From Pleodorina starrii (Eukaryota > Chlorophyta > Chlorophyceae > Chlamydomonadales > Volvocaceae), in the NCBI GenBank assembly GCA_030267565.1, contig BRXU01000058.1:1-64000 (forward strand): DNA of 64,000 nucleotides. Direction: 5' to 3'. Below, one piece after another: positions 62,700 through 64,000 of the stretch (its first letter is position 1; each line of letters begins with the position of its first letter). The notes under the pieces were generated by a model, which was not told the origin of the DNA, did no database searches, and saw only the letters and a program-made list of their open reading frames with translations. Made by a program: the position numbers and the translations under genes.

Positions 62700-64000
62700 C
62701 AGTTGGTCGCCTGGCCGGGCACCGCCCCCGGCCGCGCGTCCCCGACATGCAGATCGCCCGCGCCAAGGCGGGCGCGGATGGCGCGCGACAGCGCGTCGAT
62801 GCCGACCGTGACCAGCCCGGTCGCGGCCAGGATGACGACTGCGCGGTCGATGCGCAGCTCTCCGATGGCGTCGTCCAGGTAGAACCCCAGGGTGGCGATG
62901 CCCAGGATGCCCATGATCGCCGATTCCCGGATGATGATCTCCCACCGGTAGAGGCACAGCGCCACGAAGGGTCCGAACAGGCGCGGCACGATCTCCCAGC
63001 CCCACAGCGTCAGGCCGCGGGGCGCGTCCGCGCGCAGGGTCAGTCCGGTCGCCTGACGGCCCAGAAGATGCCCGATGATCGCCCCGTTATGCAGCCCAAG
63101 CGCCAGGATCGCGGGCAGCATGGACGGCCCCCAGACCTGCAGGAACAGATAGGCCAGCATGTATTCGGGAAAGGACCGCAGGATCACCAGCACCAGATGC
63201 CCCAGGCCCGCGCCGATGCGCCCCGTCACGCGGGGCACGATGGCGGCCTGCGCGACGAAGGCCACGGCCCCTGCCAGCACCAGCGCCAGCTGTGCCACGA
63301 TCAGCGTCGCGGCCAGGCCGGGCAGGATCGCGGTTGTCGTCAGCTCCCACAGCCAGGGCAGCAGGGCGGCGGGGTCGCCCTGGCGCAGGGGGGCGGGGAT
63401 GATGTCCTGGCTGAGAAACCGCCACAGCGCGCCCTGCCCCATCGGCGGCGTGCGCACGGTGGCCAGCATCACCGCGGCGAAAATCAGCCAGCCCAGCAGC
63501 AGCCGGGGCCGCATCCACAGCCGGACCGTCGCGATCAGCGTGATGTAGATCGCCATGACCGCCCCCGCCGCGCCGTATTCCCCCTGCCGGAAGAACGTGT
63601 CCAGCTGGAAGCCGAGCGTCGGCAGCCCGATGAAGCCCAGCACCGCCGACGACCGCAGCCCGCACTCCAGCCGGTAAAGGGCATAGGTCGCCATCTGCGG
63701 CCACGCCAGGGGCGCGCGCGCCCAGAGGAACCGCGTCAGCGGATCGACCGACGGGCCTAGCCAGCGGTCGGGGCGGCGGTCGGATTCGTCCAGGATCTCG
63801 GACAGGACCTTGGCGAAGATCCCGGCATAGGGCAGCGCGATGGCCAAAACCCCCGACCAGACGCTGATCCCGAAGACCTGCAGCAAGAGCAGCGCCCAGA
63901 ACAGCTCGTGGACCGAGCGCAGGGCGATCGCCAGGCCCCGCACCGCGCGCAGCCGATAGAAGGGCGCCAGGATCAGCCCCGCCACGCCCCCCAGGGTCAC
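62696..64000 (-). CDS. Phosphonate-type ABC permease with two fused domains, 5' end beyond the window
   Basis: At least 434 residues with two consecutive permease domains, each with an EAA-like loop and PhnE-type signatures: ALRSVHELFWALLLLQVFGISVWSGVLAIALPYAGIFAKVLSE with GLRSSAVLGFIGLPTLGFQLDTF in the first, and LVILRSFPEYMLAYLFLQVWGPSMLPAILALGLHNGAIIGHLL with IIRESAIMGILGIATLGFYLDDAI in the second. It would import phosphonate, phosphite or phosphate-like anions with partner PhnC/PhnD-type proteins beyond the right edge. The start is not in the window. Confidence 0.82.
   Translation of the reverse strand: MTLGGVAGLILAPFYRLRAVRGLAIALRSVHELFWALLLLQVFGISVWSGVLAIALPYAGIFAKVLSEILDESDRRPDRWLGPSVDPLTRFLWARAPLAWPQMATYALYRLECGLRSSAVLGFIGLPTLGFQLDTFFRQGEYGAAGAVMAIYITLIATVRLWMRPRLLLGWLIFAAVMLATVRTPPMGQGALWRFLSQDIIPAPLRQGDPAALLPWLWELTTTAILPGLAATLIVAQLALVLAGAVAFVAQAAIVPRVTGRIGAGLGHLVLVILRSFPEYMLAYLFLQVWGPSMLPAILALGLHNGAIIGHLLGRQATGLTLRADAPRGLTLWGWEIVPRLFGPFVALCLYRWEIIIRESAIMGILGIATLGFYLDDAIGELRIDRAVVILAATGLVTVGIDALSRAIRARLGAGDLHVGDARPGAVPGQATNC

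Noticed and set aside
1..64000. CRISPR arrays, tRNA, rRNA, prophage
   Set aside because: No regularly spaced direct repeats, no cloverleaf-like sequence, no rRNA stretch and no phage structural genes were noticed by eye. A dedicated tRNA/ncRNA scan could not be run.

Overview
The window is GC-rich, densely packed DNA from an alphaproteobacterium, most likely a Paracoccus-like member of the Rhodobacteraceae. This is inferred from gene content: GbcAB-type betaine demethylation next to malate synthase G, an oxidative (De Ley-Doudoroff) galactose route, tripartite TctABC transport and a divergent LuxR/LuxI pair. No rRNA, tRNA or CRISPR was seen. Most of the sequence is metabolic and transport operons whose cistrons overlap by 4 bp (ATGA/GTGA). 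Two patches, about 25-27.7 kb and 51-55.4 kb, look like accessory DNA.

Layout. 1-4.6 kb: malate synthase G (cut by the left edge, minus strand) and divergent gbcA-gbcB. 4.6-19.2 kb: a galactoside regulon around an IclR-type regulator. The minus-strand operon runs binding protein, two permeases, alpha-galactosidase, DgoK, DgoA and an SMP-30 lactonase. The plus-strand operon runs regulator, ABC ATPase, galactose dehydrogenase, galactonate dehydratase and GH2 beta-galactosidase, with a convergent aldose epimerase. Together they can import alpha- and beta-galactosides and take galactose to pyruvate and glyceraldehyde-3-phosphate. 19.3-25.0 kb: a flavin disulfide reductase with a metallo-beta-lactamase-like partner, an ECF sigma/anti-sigma pair divergent from an exported DUF4394 protein, a LysE exporter and an AsnC regulator.

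25.0-32.1 kb: a degraded gene with two in-frame stops, small exported proteins in less GC-rich DNA, a membrane protein, a TraB/GumN-like protein, a CPBP protease, a lipoprotein, a PliG-like lysozyme inhibitor and an AraC regulator. 32.3-38.4 kb: a siderophore-iron ABC importer and a TonB-dependent receptor. 38.8-45.2 kb: a six-gene ribose-type sugar operon with an RpiR regulator and a clear promoter/operator. 45.3-51.0 kb: a LysR regulator divergent from a 2-hydroxyacid dehydrogenase, an RraA-like protein and TctCBA. 51.3-55.4 kb: an RTX-repeat protein, a truncated IS3-family transposase inside a 1.3 kb palindrome, a membrane protein and a frameshifted VOC gene. 55.4-61.1 kb: a GNAT acetyltransferase, hmgA-fahA (homogentisate catabolism), an ornithine-cyclodeaminase-family gene and a xylulokinase. 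61.1-64 kb: LuxR, a 69-residue ORF, an acyl-homoserine-lactone synthase and a double-domain phosphonate-type permease cut by the right edge.

The most unusual observations are the palindrome with 297-bp arms (one mismatch) around the truncated transposase, two adjacent perfect dyads between luxR and luxI with a small ORF, the twice-interrupted 400-codon frame, and the unassigned six-gene sugar operon with its operator.
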